Of a stretch of DNA of 64,000 nt, positions 49,805 to 59,027 are shown piece by piece. The position numbers and the translations under genes are program-made. The notes under the pieces were generated by a model. It was not told the origin of the DNA, searched no databases, and saw only the letters and a program-made list of their open reading frames with translations. The first letter of the stretch is position 1. Every line of letters starts with the position of its first letter. This DNA comes from an uncultured Oscillospiraceae bacterium. Its GTDB lineage: Bacteria; Bacillota; Clostridia; Oscillospirales; Oscillospiraceae. Where the stretch lies: contig CAJOIC010000007.1 of the NCBI GenBank assembly GCA_905234625.1, positions 1 to 64,000 of the forward strand. Direction: 5' to 3'.

Positions 49805-50801
49805 CTCCCTCCGCCACCTTGTGGCAGGCCACCCAATGACCCCGGACGACCTCCCGGAACGCCGGCTCGGTCTCCCGGCACTCGTCGGAGGCGAAGGGAC
49901 AGCGGGTGCAGAACCTGCAGCCCGCGGGGGGATCGATGGGGTTCGGGATCTCTCCCGTCAGCAGGATGCGCTCCCGGACGCGGTCCACCCGGGGATCCGG
50001 GATGGGCGCGGCGGATATCAGCGCTTTCGTATAGGGATGCAGGGGGTTTTCATACAGGGTCTCGGACTCGGTCAGCTCCATGAACTTCCCGAGATACATG
50101 ACGGCCACGTTATTGGAGATATACCGGACCACGGACAGGTCGTGGCCGATGAAGATGTACGTCAGGCCGAACATGCGCTGCATCTCCATGAGGAGGGTCA
50201 CCACCTGGGCCTGGATGGACACGTCCAGGGCGGAGACCACCTCGTCGCAGATGATGAATTCCGGCTCCATGGCGAGAGCCCGGGCGATGCAGATGCGCTG
50301 CCGCTGGCCGCCGGAAAACTCATGGGGGAACCGGTCGGCAAAGGACCGGCGGATGCCCACGAGCTCCAGAAGCTCCTCCGCTCTGGCGTCAGCCTCGGCC
50401 TTGGACATGGTCTTATGGATGCGGACGCCCTCGGAGATGCAGTCCCGGACGTTCATGCGGGGATCCAGGCTCGAATAGGGGTCCTGCATGACCACCTGGA
50501 TGCGCTTGCGCAGGCGGCGCATGCCCGCCTTGTCCACATCCTTATAGTTCACGCCGTCGAAAATGATCTCCCCCCGGGCATAGGGCGTGGCCCGGAGGAT
50601 GCCGTTTCCCACGGTGCTCTTGCCGGAGCCGGACTCCCCCACGATGCCCAGGGTCTCGCCCTGGCGGATGGTGAAGGAGACGCCGTCCACGGCCTTCACA
50701 TAGCCCACGGTGCGCTTCAAAATGCCACGGGTCACCGGGAAATGTACCTTCAGGTCCCGGACCACGAGAAAATCGTCCCGGCGCGTCGTCTGCTCGTTCA
50801 T
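49788..50801 (-). CDS. Oligopeptide-type ABC transporter ATPase (DppF/OppF-like)
   Basis: [33 protein letters not shown]-terminal Cys motif [14 protein letters not shown]. Confidence 0.94.
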   Translation of the reverse strand: MNEQTTRRDDFLVVRDLKVHFPVTRGILKRTVGYVKAVDGVSFTIRQGETLGIVGESGSGKSTVGNGILRATPYARGEIIFDGVNYKDVDKAGMRRLRKRIQVVMQDPYSSLDPRMNVRDCISEGVRIHKTMSKAEADARAEELLELVGIRRSFADRFPHEFSGGQRQRICIARALAMEPEFIICDEVVSALDVSIQAQVVTLLMEMQRMFGLTYIFIGHDLSVVRYISNNVAVMYLGKFMELTESETLYENPLHPYTKALISAAPIPDPRVDRVRERILLTGEIPNPIDPPAGCRFCTRCPFASDECRETEPAFREVVRGHWVACHKVAEGGAWRG

Positions 50802-51826
50802 GCATCCGCCCCCTTCCATGCCGCCTTGGCCACATCCCGGCGGAAGCACGCGCAAACGTGACCCGGCGATACCTCTTCGTCCCGGGGCCGCTCCTTCCCG
50901 CAGCGCTCGTCCGCGTAGGGACAGCGGTAGTGGAAGGGACAGCAGTCCGGTGGCGTCTTCGACATATCGGGAGGCTCGCCCTCGATGGTGTACAGGCCGT
51001 GGCTCCGGGGAAGATCCAGCCGGGGCACGGCGCGGATGAGGCCCATGGTGTAGGGATGGGCGGGTTCGATGAAGATATCGTCCGTGGAGCCGGACTCCAC
51101 GATCCGTCCGCCGTACATGATCTTCACGGAGTCGGCATACCGCGCCACCACGCCGAGATTATGCGTGATGAGCACGAGGGACGTGCCGAACCGGGTGCGC
51201 ATGTCGTTGAGCTGCTCCAGGACCTGGGCCTGGACCGTCACGTCCAGGGCGGTGGTGGGCTCGTCGGCGAACAGGAGCTTCGGACGGCAGCTCATGGCCA
51301 TGGCGATCATGGCCCGCTGCTTCATGCCGCCGGAGAACTGATGGGGATAGTCCTTCAGCCGCGTCTCCGGGTCGGGGATGCCCACCAGCTCCAGAAGCTC
51401 CGCCGTGCGCCGGGCGGTCTCCTCCCGGGAGACGCCGCGCTCATGGAGGCGGATGTTCTCCTCGATCTGGGCGCCGATGGTCATAACGGGGTTCAGGGCC
51501 GTGCCGGGCTCCTGGAAGATCATGGCGATCTCGCTGCCCCGGATGGCCTGCATCTCCTTGTCGGAGACGCCCATCAGGTCCCGGCCGTCGAAGAGGATCT
51601 CCCCGCCCTTGATGAAGCCGGGGGGATAGGAGATCAGCCGCATGACGGACAGCGCGCTGACGGATTTCCCGGAGCCGGATTCACCGATGATGGCGCAGAA
51701 CTCCCCCCGCCGGACGGAATAGCTCATATCATCCACCGCCCGCAGCTCCCCCGTATCGGTGAAGAAGCTGGTTCTCAGGCGGCGGACCTCGAGGATGTTG
51801 TCACTCATTTTTTCATCACCTGCCAC
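50798..51826 (-). CDS. Oligopeptide-type ABC transporter ATPase (DppD/OppD-like)
   Basis: [34 protein letters not shown]-terminal CCPFHYRCPYADERC. Confidence 0.94.
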   Translation of the reverse strand: MAGDEKMSDNILEVRRLRTSFFTDTGELRAVDDMSYSVRRGEFCAIIGESGSGKSVSALSVMRLISYPPGFIKGGEILFDGRDLMGVSDKEMQAIRGSEIAMIFQEPGTALNPVMTIGAQIEENIRLHERGVSREETARRTAELLELVGIPDPETRLKDYPHQFSGGMKQRAMIAMAMSCRPKLLFADEPTTALDVTVQAQVLEQLNDMRTRFGTSLVLITHNLGVVARYADSVKIMYGGRIVESGSTDDIFIEPAHPYTMGLIRAVPRLDLPRSHGLYTIEGEPPDMSKTPPDCCPFHYRCPYADERCGKERPRDEEVSPGHVCACFRRDVAKAAWKGADA

Positions 51827-51831
51827 AACCG

Positions 51832-51860
51832 ATTATAATATATTCGGCTTATGAGTACAA
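51832..51860 (-). promoter_or_regulatory. Promoter of the oligopeptide transporter operon
   Basis: minus strand TTGTAC-17 nt-TATAAT. Confidence 0.65.
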
Positions 51861-51885
51861 GAGAGATTTCCTTACTGATTTAAAG

Positions 51886-51917
51886 CAATCGGGCGCGAGC
51901 CTGTGCTCACGCCCGGT
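51886..51917 (-). terminator. Putative terminator hairpin after hydE
   Basis: minus strand cgggcgtgagcacaggctcgcgcccgattgcttt; modest T tract. Confidence 0.55.
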
Positions 51918-51924
51918 CGGCGAT

Positions 51925-52989
51925 TCAGTTTTGGCGGCGAAAGCGGGGGGCGTCGCCCCGGCTGACCTCCACCTCGTACCCCACGGAGCGGATGCGGTTC
52001 TGCATGCAGACCCGGCACTCCGCCGCCTCGTCCCCGGTGCAGATCTTCCCGTCGTACAGGAGGTATTTCCCCCGGACGCCGGCGGGGGACAGGTTCGGCA
52101 TGACCACATTGGCCCCCGCCAGGATGCCCTTCTCCCGGCCCCGGGGGTCGATGGTGCCCAGGGCGGTGGTGGCGGGCAGGAGGACCTGGGGGAACATGAG
52201 CCGCAGGATGCCCAGAAGAAACAGGGTCAGCTCCGCCGTTCCCGCAGGTTTGTCCCGGAAGGGGGTGTCCTTATGGGGGATGAAGGGCCCGATGCCGATC
52301 ATGTCCGGCCGGAGCTCCCGGAGGAAATAAAGGTCCGTGATGAGGTGGTCCGTGGTCTGATACGGCGCCTGGACCATCATGCCCGCCCCCACCTGATAGC
52401 CGATGTCCTTCAGGTCATACAGGCATCGGACGCGGTTATCCCAGGACAGCTCCTTCGGGTGGAGAAGGGCATAATGGGCCGGGTCCGCCGTCTCGTGCCG
52501 CAAAAGATAGCGGTCCGCTCCGGCGTCGAACCAGGCCTGATAGCTCTCCCGGCTCCGCTCCCCGACGGACAGGGTCACGGCGCAGTCCGGATGGGCGGAC
52601 TTGACGGCCGATACGATGCGGCATAGGTCCCCGTCGGTGAAGCGCATGTCCTCGCCCCCCTGGAGGACGAAGGTTCGGAAGCCCAGGGCATAGCCCTGCT
52701 CGCAGCAGGCAAGGATATCCTCCTCCGTCAGCCGGTAGCGCTCGCAGTTTCTGTTGCTCCGGCGGATACCGCAGTACAGGCAGTCGTTCCGGCAGTAGTT
52801 CGTAAATTCGATGAGGCCCCGCAGATAGACGGAATTCCCGAAGTTCTCCCGCTGGCGGACCCGGGCCTTTTCAAAGAGATAGTCCGCGGTCTCCCCGTCC
52901 CGCCCGTCGATGAGCTCCCGCAGCGGCTCCCGCTCCAGGGTCCCGGCTTCGAACAGGGCGTCCACGGCGGCTCTGGCGTTCCCGTCCAT
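51925..52989 (-). CDS. hydE: [FeFe]-hydrogenase maturase HydE (radical SAM)
   Basis: EFTNYCRNDCLYCGIRRSNRNCERYRLTEEDIL CxxxCxxC; second Cys motif CRVCMQNR. Confidence 0.93.
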   Translation of the reverse strand: MDGNARAAVDALFEAGTLEREPLRELIDGRDGETADYLFEKARVRQRENFGNSVYLRGLIEFTNYCRNDCLYCGIRRSNRNCERYRLTEEDILACCEQGYALGFRTFVLQGGEDMRFTDGDLCRIVSAVKSAHPDCAVTLSVGERSRESYQAWFDAGADRYLLRHETADPAHYALLHPKELSWDNRVRCLYDLKDIGYQVGAGMMVQAPYQTTDHLITDLYFLRELRPDMIGIGPFIPHKDTPFRDKPAGTAELTLFLLGILRLMFPQVLLPATTALGTIDPRGREKGILAGANVVMPNLSPAGVRGKYLLYDGKICTGDEAAECRVCMQNRIRSVGYEVEVSRGDAPRFRRQN

Positions 52990-52992
52990 TGC

Positions 52993-53247
52993 TCACACCT
53001 TGGAGTAGGCCGTTTTCACCGCAAGCCCGGGCAGCCGCCCCAGCTTCCCCGTCAGGGCGCTGATGGTCTCCCCCGGGGCGTCGATGGCGACGCTGATGAG
53101 GGACACGTTCCGGGCAGGATACGGGATGCCCATGCGTCCGATGATATAGGCGCTGTACTCGTGCAGGAGCGCGTTGAGCTCCAGCACGCTGCCGCTGTCC
53201 TCCACAACGATAGCGATGATGGCAAGGCGCGTTTCCTGTTCTGTCAT
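52993..53247 (-). CDS. TM1266-type iron-only hydrogenase system regulator (ACT-like)
   Basis: LAIIAIVVEDSGSVLELNALLHEYSAYIIGRMGIPYPARNVSLISVAIDAP. Confidence 0.9.
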   Translation of the reverse strand: MTEQETRLAIIAIVVEDSGSVLELNALLHEYSAYIIGRMGIPYPARNVSLISVAIDAPGETISALTGKLGRLPGLAVKTAYSKV

Positions 53248-53248
53248 G

Positions 53249-54463
53249 TCAGTCCTTCCTCCCTGTATCTACCCGGTCCAGGATGCCCTTCACATAGGCG
53301 ATGGTGATGCCGTAGTTCGTCATGGGCACCCCGGCGTCCTTGGCCCGCCGGATGCGCGAGCACACGTATTTGCGGTTGAACATGCAGCCGCCGCATTGGA
53401 TGATGAGATCGTACTGCCCCACATTGTCCGGGAAGTCCGCCCCCGCCGTCACGTCCACCGTAAGGCCCTGCCCGGCTCTCTGCCGGAGCATACGGGGGAT
53501 CTTCACCCGGCCGATGTCCTCGTCCAGAGGCGCGTGGGTACAGCACTCCGCGATGAGGACCCTGGAGCTCTCCGTCAGCCTGTCGATGGCCCGGACGCTG
53601 TCCATGTAGTACCCGATATCCCCCTTGTATCCCGCAAAGAGCACGGAGAAGGAGGTGAGCTTCGTCCCGGCGGGCTTCATAGCGTAAACGGCGTCGAAGA
53701 CCTGGGAGTCCGTCACGATGAGAGCCGGGGGCTCCCGGAGGCTCCCAAGGGCCGCGGGCAGCTCCTCCGGCTGGACGCACAGGGCCAGGCACCGCCGGTC
53801 CAGGCTCTCCCGGATGGTCTGCACCTCGGGCAGGATGAGCCGCCCCTCCGGCGCCTGAGGGTCCTGGGGCATGACCAGAACGACCACGTCCCCCTCCTTC
53901 ACGAGATCCCCCAGGATATACCGCTTTTCCGGCTTCCGGGCCACGGCGGCGATCATGGCCTCCCGGAGGGCGTCGATCCCCTCCCGGGTGAGGGCGCTGA
54001 CCGTCACGGGAGCAAGCCCCGTCTCAGCCTCCACCCGCGCCGCCAGGGCACGGTTCTCCTCCGGAGGACGCCGGTCTGACTGGGTGCATACGGCGATCAC
54101 CGGCGTAGCCACGTCCTTAAAAAACGCCAGCCAGCTCTTCTCCTCCGTCCAGTCCCCTTCTCCGAAGAGGACGACGGCCAGGTCCGCGGACTCCGCGGCC
54201 TTCCGGGAGGCGGCGATGCGCAGCTTCCCCACCTCGCCCGCGTCGTCAAAGCCCGCCGTATCCAGCAGGACGCATGGCCCGATGCCGTGGATCTCCATGG
54301 TCTTCTTCACCACGTCCGTGGTGGTTCCCGCCTCGGGGGACACGATGGAGACGGGCTGGTCCGCCAGGGCGTTTATGAGGGAGGATTTCCCCGCGTTCAT
54401 GCGCCCGAAAAAGCCAATATGGGTCCGGTTCGCCACCGGGGTCCGGCTCAGGGTCTTGTCCAT
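53249..54463 (-). CDS. hydF: [FeFe]-hydrogenase maturation GTPase HydF
   Basis: RTHIGFFGRMNAGKSSLINALADQPVSIVSPEAGTTTDVV; C-terminal AECCTHAPL...CGGCMFNR cluster Cys; internal ATG 54463. Confidence 0.95.
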   Translation of the reverse strand: MDKTLSRTPVANRTHIGFFGRMNAGKSSLINALADQPVSIVSPEAGTTTDVVKKTMEIHGIGPCVLLDTAGFDDAGEVGKLRIAASRKAAESADLAVVLFGEGDWTEEKSWLAFFKDVATPVIAVCTQSDRRPPEENRALAARVEAETGLAPVTVSALTREGIDALREAMIAAVARKPEKRYILGDLVKEGDVVVLVMPQDPQAPEGRLILPEVQTIRESLDRRCLALCVQPEELPAALGSLREPPALIVTDSQVFDAVYAMKPAGTKLTSFSVLFAGYKGDIGYYMDSVRAIDRLTESSRVLIAECCTHAPLDEDIGRVKIPRMLRQRAGQGLTVDVTAGADFPDNVGQYDLIIQCGGCMFNRKYVCSRIRRAKDAGVPMTNYGITIAYVKGILDRVDTGRKD

Positions 54464-55269
54464 GGTCCGTTTTCTCCTTTCTCCAGGATCTCCAGCGGCA
54501 GTACCGCCGCGTATTCCTTCCCGTTCAGGCGCTCCCGCCGGACGGCGATGTCCACCCCGAACAGGGCCCGCATATGCTCCTCGGTGAGGATGTGCTCCGT
54601 CCGTCCGAAGAGATGCATCCCGTTCCCGAAGAGCAAAAGCGCCTTGTCCGACACCCGCAGGGCGTGGTCGGGGTAGTGGGTGTTCAGGATCACGGTGAGC
54701 CGCCGGTCCCGGCACAGCCGTGCGATGAGGTCCAGCACCACCAGCTGGTTCCGGAAATCCAGGCCGGACTCCGGCTCGTCCAGGACGAGATACTCCGGCT
54801 CCGCCGCCAGGGCCCGGGCGATCAGCACCAGCTGCAGCTCTCCGCCGCTGAGGTGAGCGCAGCTCCGGCCCCTGAGACGGCTGATCCCCGCCAGCTCCAT
54901 GGCTTCGGCCGCGATTTCCCGATCTCTCGCCCCGGGCATGGAGAAGTCCCCGAGATAGGGGCTCCGGCCCAGGAGGACCATGTCCTCCGCCAGATAGGAG
55001 AAGGCGGGCTTTCGCGCCTGGGGCACGTACGCCACACGCTGCCACAGCTCCCGGCCCCGAAAGTCCCGGAGCTCCCGGCCGTCGATCACCGTGCTCCCCC
55101 GCTCCCAGGGCAGAAAGCCCAGAAGACACTTGATGAGGGTGGTCTTTCCCACGCCGTTGGGGCCCAGGATGGCCACGGTCTCCCCGGTCTCCGCGGAGAA
55201 GCTCACGTCCCGGAGGATGGGCTCGTTCTTCCCGTAGGCGAAGGTCCCCGCCCGTACTTCGATGCTCAT
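54448..55269 (-). CDS. FecE/BtuD-type ABC transporter ATPase
   Basis: AILGPNGVGKTTLIKCLLGFL, LSGGELQLVLIARALAAEPEYLVLDEP. Confidence 0.94.
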   Translation of the reverse strand: MSIEVRAGTFAYGKNEPILRDVSFSAETGETVAILGPNGVGKTTLIKCLLGFLPWERGSTVIDGRELRDFRGRELWQRVAYVPQARKPAFSYLAEDMVLLGRSPYLGDFSMPGARDREIAAEAMELAGISRLRGRSCAHLSGGELQLVLIARALAAEPEYLVLDEPESGLDFRNQLVVLDLIARLCRDRRLTVILNTHYPDHALRVSDKALLLFGNGMHLFGRTEHILTEEHMRALFGVDIAVRRERLNGKEYAAVLPLEILEKGENGPWTRP

Positions 55270-56270
55270 TCGCTTAGCCCTCCCGTCTTCCGCAGCAGCA
55301 GGATGAACACCGGCGCGCCGATGACCGCCGTCAGGATGGACACGGGGATCTCCGCGGTGTTCACGCACCGGGCCAGGGTATCCACCGCCAGCATGAACAG
55401 CGCGCCGAACAGAACGGAGGCCGGGACCACGTAGCGGTTGTCGTTACCGAAGAGCATCCGGGCGATATGGGGGATGAGGAGCCCCACCCAGCCGATGACG
55501 CCGCAGACGGACACCACCGACGCCGTGGTCATGGCCGCCGCCGCGATGACAAGGGCCCGCACCAGCCGCAGATCCACGCCCATGGCCCTGGCCTCATCCT
55601 CCGACAGGGAAAGGGCGTTGAGCCGAAACCGCAGAAGGAAGATGAGCCCCGTGCCCGCAGCGATCAGAGGCAGGGCCAGCAGCATGGACGCCCGGGTCAC
55701 CCCGGAGAACCGGCCCATGAGCCAGAAGGTGATGACGGGCAGCACATCCTGTGGGTCCGCGATATATTTTATGAGGGACACCAGGGCGGAAAACAGGGAG
55801 CTTATCACCAGGCCCGCCAGGATGACCATAAGCATGGAGGGATCCCGGCCTCCCACGCCCCGGGTGACGGCGAACACCAGAAGCACCGCCGCCACGCCGA
55901 AGACCAGCGCGAGGGCCTGCACCTGGAAGGCTCCGCCCCCCAGGAGGATGCCCAGAGCCGCGCCGAAGGAGGCGCCGTTGGCGACGCCCAGGGTGTCCGG
56001 CGTGGCAAGAGGATTGGCAAACAGGCTCTGGAACGCCGCCCCCGAGGCAGCGAGGCCCGCCCCCGCCGCCAGGGCCATGATGACGCGGGGGATGCGGATG
56101 TTATAGATCGTGGTGTGGACATTGTCCGTCCCCCGCTCCACGAACAGCTCCCGCAGCACACGGCCAGGCTCGATGCGGAACTGGCCCATGCACAGCGCCG
56201 CCAGGGAGAACGCCAGGATCAGCGCCGCCGTCACGGCCATCCAAATATGAAATTTCCTGCGCTGATCCAT
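55266..56270 (-). CDS. FecCD/BtuC-type ABC transporter permease
   Basis: RIPRVIMALAAGAGLAASGAAFQSLFANPLATPDTLGVANGASFGAALGILLGG. Confidence 0.95.
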   Translation of the reverse strand: MDQRRKFHIWMAVTAALILAFSLAALCMGQFRIEPGRVLRELFVERGTDNVHTTIYNIRIPRVIMALAAGAGLAASGAAFQSLFANPLATPDTLGVANGASFGAALGILLGGGAFQVQALALVFGVAAVLLVFAVTRGVGGRDPSMLMVILAGLVISSLFSALVSLIKYIADPQDVLPVITFWLMGRFSGVTRASMLLALPLIAAGTGLIFLLRFRLNALSLSEDEARAMGVDLRLVRALVIAAAAMTTASVVSVCGVIGWVGLLIPHIARMLFGNDNRYVVPASVLFGALFMLAVDTLARCVNTAEIPVSILTAVIGAPVFILLLRKTGGLSE

Positions 56271-56324
56271 GGTCTTCCTCCCCTCCGCGGCGCAAATTCA
56301 ACTATGCTTTTCCAGGCTTTTCAA

Positions 56325-56386
56325 AGCCCGGTCAACTGAGCGGTATCGTTACCGGGCTGAGCTGTATAGGCTACTGCCAGCCCGGT
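56325..56386. repeat. Three alternating inverted copies of agcccggt/accgggct between SBP and permease genes
   Basis: agcccggt 56325-56332, accgggct 56351-56358, agcccggt 56379-56386. Confidence 0.7.
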
Positions 56387-56433
56387 GCGAGTTTAAAAGC
56401 TCTTTTGCATACTTTTCTTCCAAGAAAAGTACG

Positions 56434-57714
56434 TTACTTCCAAGATCCCGCAGCGCTGGAGGGATGATACATGGCCTCGATCTGCTCGTCGGTGAGCTCG
56501 ACGCCGTAGAGGTCGTTATAGTACGCCCGGACATCCGCCGCGAGATCGAACTCGGGGAACAGCGCGGGATAGAGGACCACCGCGAGCCACTCCAGGGTCA
56601 TGGGTGTGTCCACGCCGGGGGTATAGGTGCGGTAGGTGCCGAGGGGCATCTTGTACACCTGACCGTTCGCCACAGCGGAGACAGTGCTCCAGTCGTCGTC
56701 CCCCACGGCGTTGTTATAGAGGTCCTCCGGCTGGGTCTGGGTGAAGTTCGTGATAACGATGACATCCGGGTCCCACTCATAGACCTGCTCCATGGTGATG
56801 ACGGCGTTCTTATTGTCCGCCTCCACCTCGTTGGCCGCGTTCAGGGCCCCGGCGGCATCGCACCACCACTGGCCGAAGAAGCTGGAGCCGGAGGTGACCA
56901 TGGTATTCTCGTCATACTGGAACAGGAACAGCACGTTCTGCCGGTCCGCGTCCTCCATATCCGCCGTCCGGGACTGGATGAGGTCATACATGGAGGTGCT
57001 GAAATCGTGGACCCTCTCCCGGAGCTCCGAGGCGTCGGCGGAGGGATATATCTGGCTGAGCAGATCGATCCAGTTATCGTAGGTCACGATGCAGTCATAC
57101 TGCCACTTCGTGGGAGAGACGGCCACGGACGTGAGCCCCGCGTTATCCAGCTTCTCGCCCAGGGCGGCGTTGCCCGCGTTATAGTACACGATCTGAGGCT
57201 CCAGGGCCATCAGCGCCTCCACGTTCACGTCGTCCCCGCTCATGATGTCGGTGTTCACATCCAGCACCTCCGGATACAGCTCCGACAGGATGCCGTTTTT
57301 GGCGGCGTTCATGCTGGCGGGCTCCATGGCAATGATGGTCTCCGCCGAGCCCAGGAACACCGTCAGCACCGAGGGCAGTGGCAGGATGTCCAGGATCACC
57401 ACCCGGTCAGGGTTCGTGGGCACCGTCACCGTGCGGTCCGCGTGGTCCGTGACGGTCACGGTCCCGGCCTCCCCGGCGGGCTCCTCCGGAGCCTCCGGCT
57501 CAGCATCAGGCTCTTCCGCAGCCGCAGGCTCTTCGGCGGCCGGCTCTTCCGCAGCCGCAGGCTCTTCGACGGCCGGCTCTTCCACGACGGCCGGCTCTTC
57601 CGCCGCGGGGCTTCCCGCGGAGGAACCGCAGGCCGCCAGGGCGAAGAGCATGCACAGGCACAGGCACAGCGCCGTGAGCCGCGAGAGCAGATGGATGTTT
57701 GCAGTTGTTTTCAT
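56434..57714 (-). CDS. FecB/BtuF-like ABC transporter substrate-binding lipoprotein
   Basis: lipobox LAAC, EEPA-rich linker, VTVTDHADRTVTVPTNPDRVVILD periplasmic-binding domain; internal ATG 57714. Confidence 0.9.
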   Translation of the reverse strand: MKTTANIHLLSRLTALCLCLCMLFALAACGSSAGSPAAEEPAVVEEPAVEEPAAAEEPAAEEPAAAEEPDAEPEAPEEPAGEAGTVTVTDHADRTVTVPTNPDRVVILDILPLPSVLTVFLGSAETIIAMEPASMNAAKNGILSELYPEVLDVNTDIMSGDDVNVEALMALEPQIVYYNAGNAALGEKLDNAGLTSVAVSPTKWQYDCIVTYDNWIDLLSQIYPSADASELRERVHDFSTSMYDLIQSRTADMEDADRQNVLFLFQYDENTMVTSGSSFFGQWWCDAAGALNAANEVEADNKNAVITMEQVYEWDPDVIVITNFTQTQPEDLYNNAVGDDDWSTVSAVANGQVYKMPLGTYRTYTPGVDTPMTLEWLAVVLYPALFPEFDLAADVRAYYNDLYGVELTDEQIEAMYHPSSAAGSWK

Positions 57715-57778
57715 TTTATTCTTTCCTTTCTTTCCCCTCCAGCGCCATGGGGCGGTCTCGGGGTTAGTTAACATAATA

Positions 57779-58933
57779 TTACTCCAGCAAACCCCGGACG
57801 GAAAAGTCCGGGCCGCAGAACACCGGCAGGGACGCCCGGTAGATGCGCCCCGAATAGGCCTCGTGAGGGAAGTCGACGAACCGCGTGCCGCCGTCCCTTT
57901 TCAGCGCCACCCGGTACAGCGGATCCGCCACGACGACGGCGGCCCCCCGCATGGCGGCTATGAGCTCCGCCTCGGGGACGCCCTCGTCCTCGTCCGGCCA
58001 GAAGGGATACGCAGGGGCGCCGCCCAGCAGGTTCACGGCATTTGCCAGGGACCTGGCGAAGATCTCCTCCCCGATCACCAGGACGCCTCCCGCCGGGACC
58101 GTCCAGCGCCCGGTATTGCCGAAGCTCCCCCAGGCCGTCCGGTCCTTCCCGTCGATCATGGTATCGGCCACGGCCCGCAGGACGGCTCCCGTCTGCTCCG
58201 GGCCGATGGGCAGGCCCTCCACGATGGGGATACCGCCCTTTTTCTTCATGTGCCGGGCGGGCCTTCGCCCCGCGGAGGACACCACCAGGTTCACCTTCGC
58301 CCGGTAGGCCTTTTCCATGGTCTCAAAGGTGTCTCCCATAGCCATGCAACAGTTAACATAATATCCAGCATCCTCCAGGGCAGAGCGGAGCTTTCCCACG
58401 TTGCCGTTCACGGAGAAGTCCAGGGGCGTGACGCCCACCAGGTTCACGCTGCCGGGCCGGGCGTTCCGAGTCTCCCCGGGGTCGGCGAAGCGGTCCAGCC
58501 ACGCGGTGAGGGCCAGGCCCACGCCGCTGACATAGGACTTGAGGCCGTCCGTAGCCACCGGGAGCACGGGGACGCCGCACTCCTTCTCGATGAGGTACGC
58601 CACGCCCCGGTAGTCGAAGGCGATGATATGGGGGATGGAGGCGCCGCATAGGGTGATGAAGCGAGGAGCCAGATCCCTCGCCGCCTGGACCACGTCCCGG
58701 ATGAGGACGTCGTCGTCCCCCATGACGGCGGTGATCTCGTCCAGGCCGGAGACGTACATAAGGCTGTCCGTATCGAACCAGCGGGGCTCGTCGTGGGTGG
58801 AATACGTGGAGTTGCAGCCCGAGGGGTCGTGGAGCACGGACATGCCCCCCAGCTCATACAGCGCCGAGCACACCCCGGACACATCCGCGGTATATGTGGA
58901 TGTAAACACATGCGTTTGGTAATCGAAAGCCAT
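57779..58933 (-). CDS. Nitrogenase-superfamily component 1 protein (NifK-like)
   Basis: GMSVLHDPSGCNSTY, ITAVMGDDDVLIRDVVQAARDLAPRFITLCGASIPHIIAFD; adjacent NifD- and NifH-like genes. Confidence 0.85.
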   Translation of the reverse strand: MAFDYQTHVFTSTYTADVSGVCSALYELGGMSVLHDPSGCNSTYSTHDEPRWFDTDSLMYVSGLDEITAVMGDDDVLIRDVVQAARDLAPRFITLCGASIPHIIAFDYRGVAYLIEKECGVPVLPVATDGLKSYVSGVGLALTAWLDRFADPGETRNARPGSVNLVGVTPLDFSVNGNVGKLRSALEDAGYYVNCCMAMGDTFETMEKAYRAKVNLVVSSAGRRPARHMKKKGGIPIVEGLPIGPEQTGAVLRAVADTMIDGKDRTAWGSFGNTGRWTVPAGGVLVIGEEIFARSLANAVNLLGGAPAYPFWPDEDEGVPEAELIAAMRGAAVVVADPLYRVALKRDGGTRFVDFPHEAYSGRIYRASLPVFCGPDFSVRGLLE

Positions 58934-59027
58934 TTTTTCTTTTCCTCCCGGGGGTCGCTTGGGGGGCATCCGTCTTCACGCCCGCTGTTGGCAGACGCGC
59001 ATCACAGTTCTTTCGGTCCCTTTTCTT

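Noticed and set aside
53249-55129. 626-aa ORF as a fused HydF with a novel N-terminal domain
   Set aside because: The upstream ~220 residues are an out-of-frame read of the ABC ATPase gene; HydF starts at the ATG at 54463
57475-57610. Direct repeats considered as a CRISPR array
   Set aside because: Repeats are in frame within an SBP linker, have no unique spacers of constant length, and no cas genes are nearby
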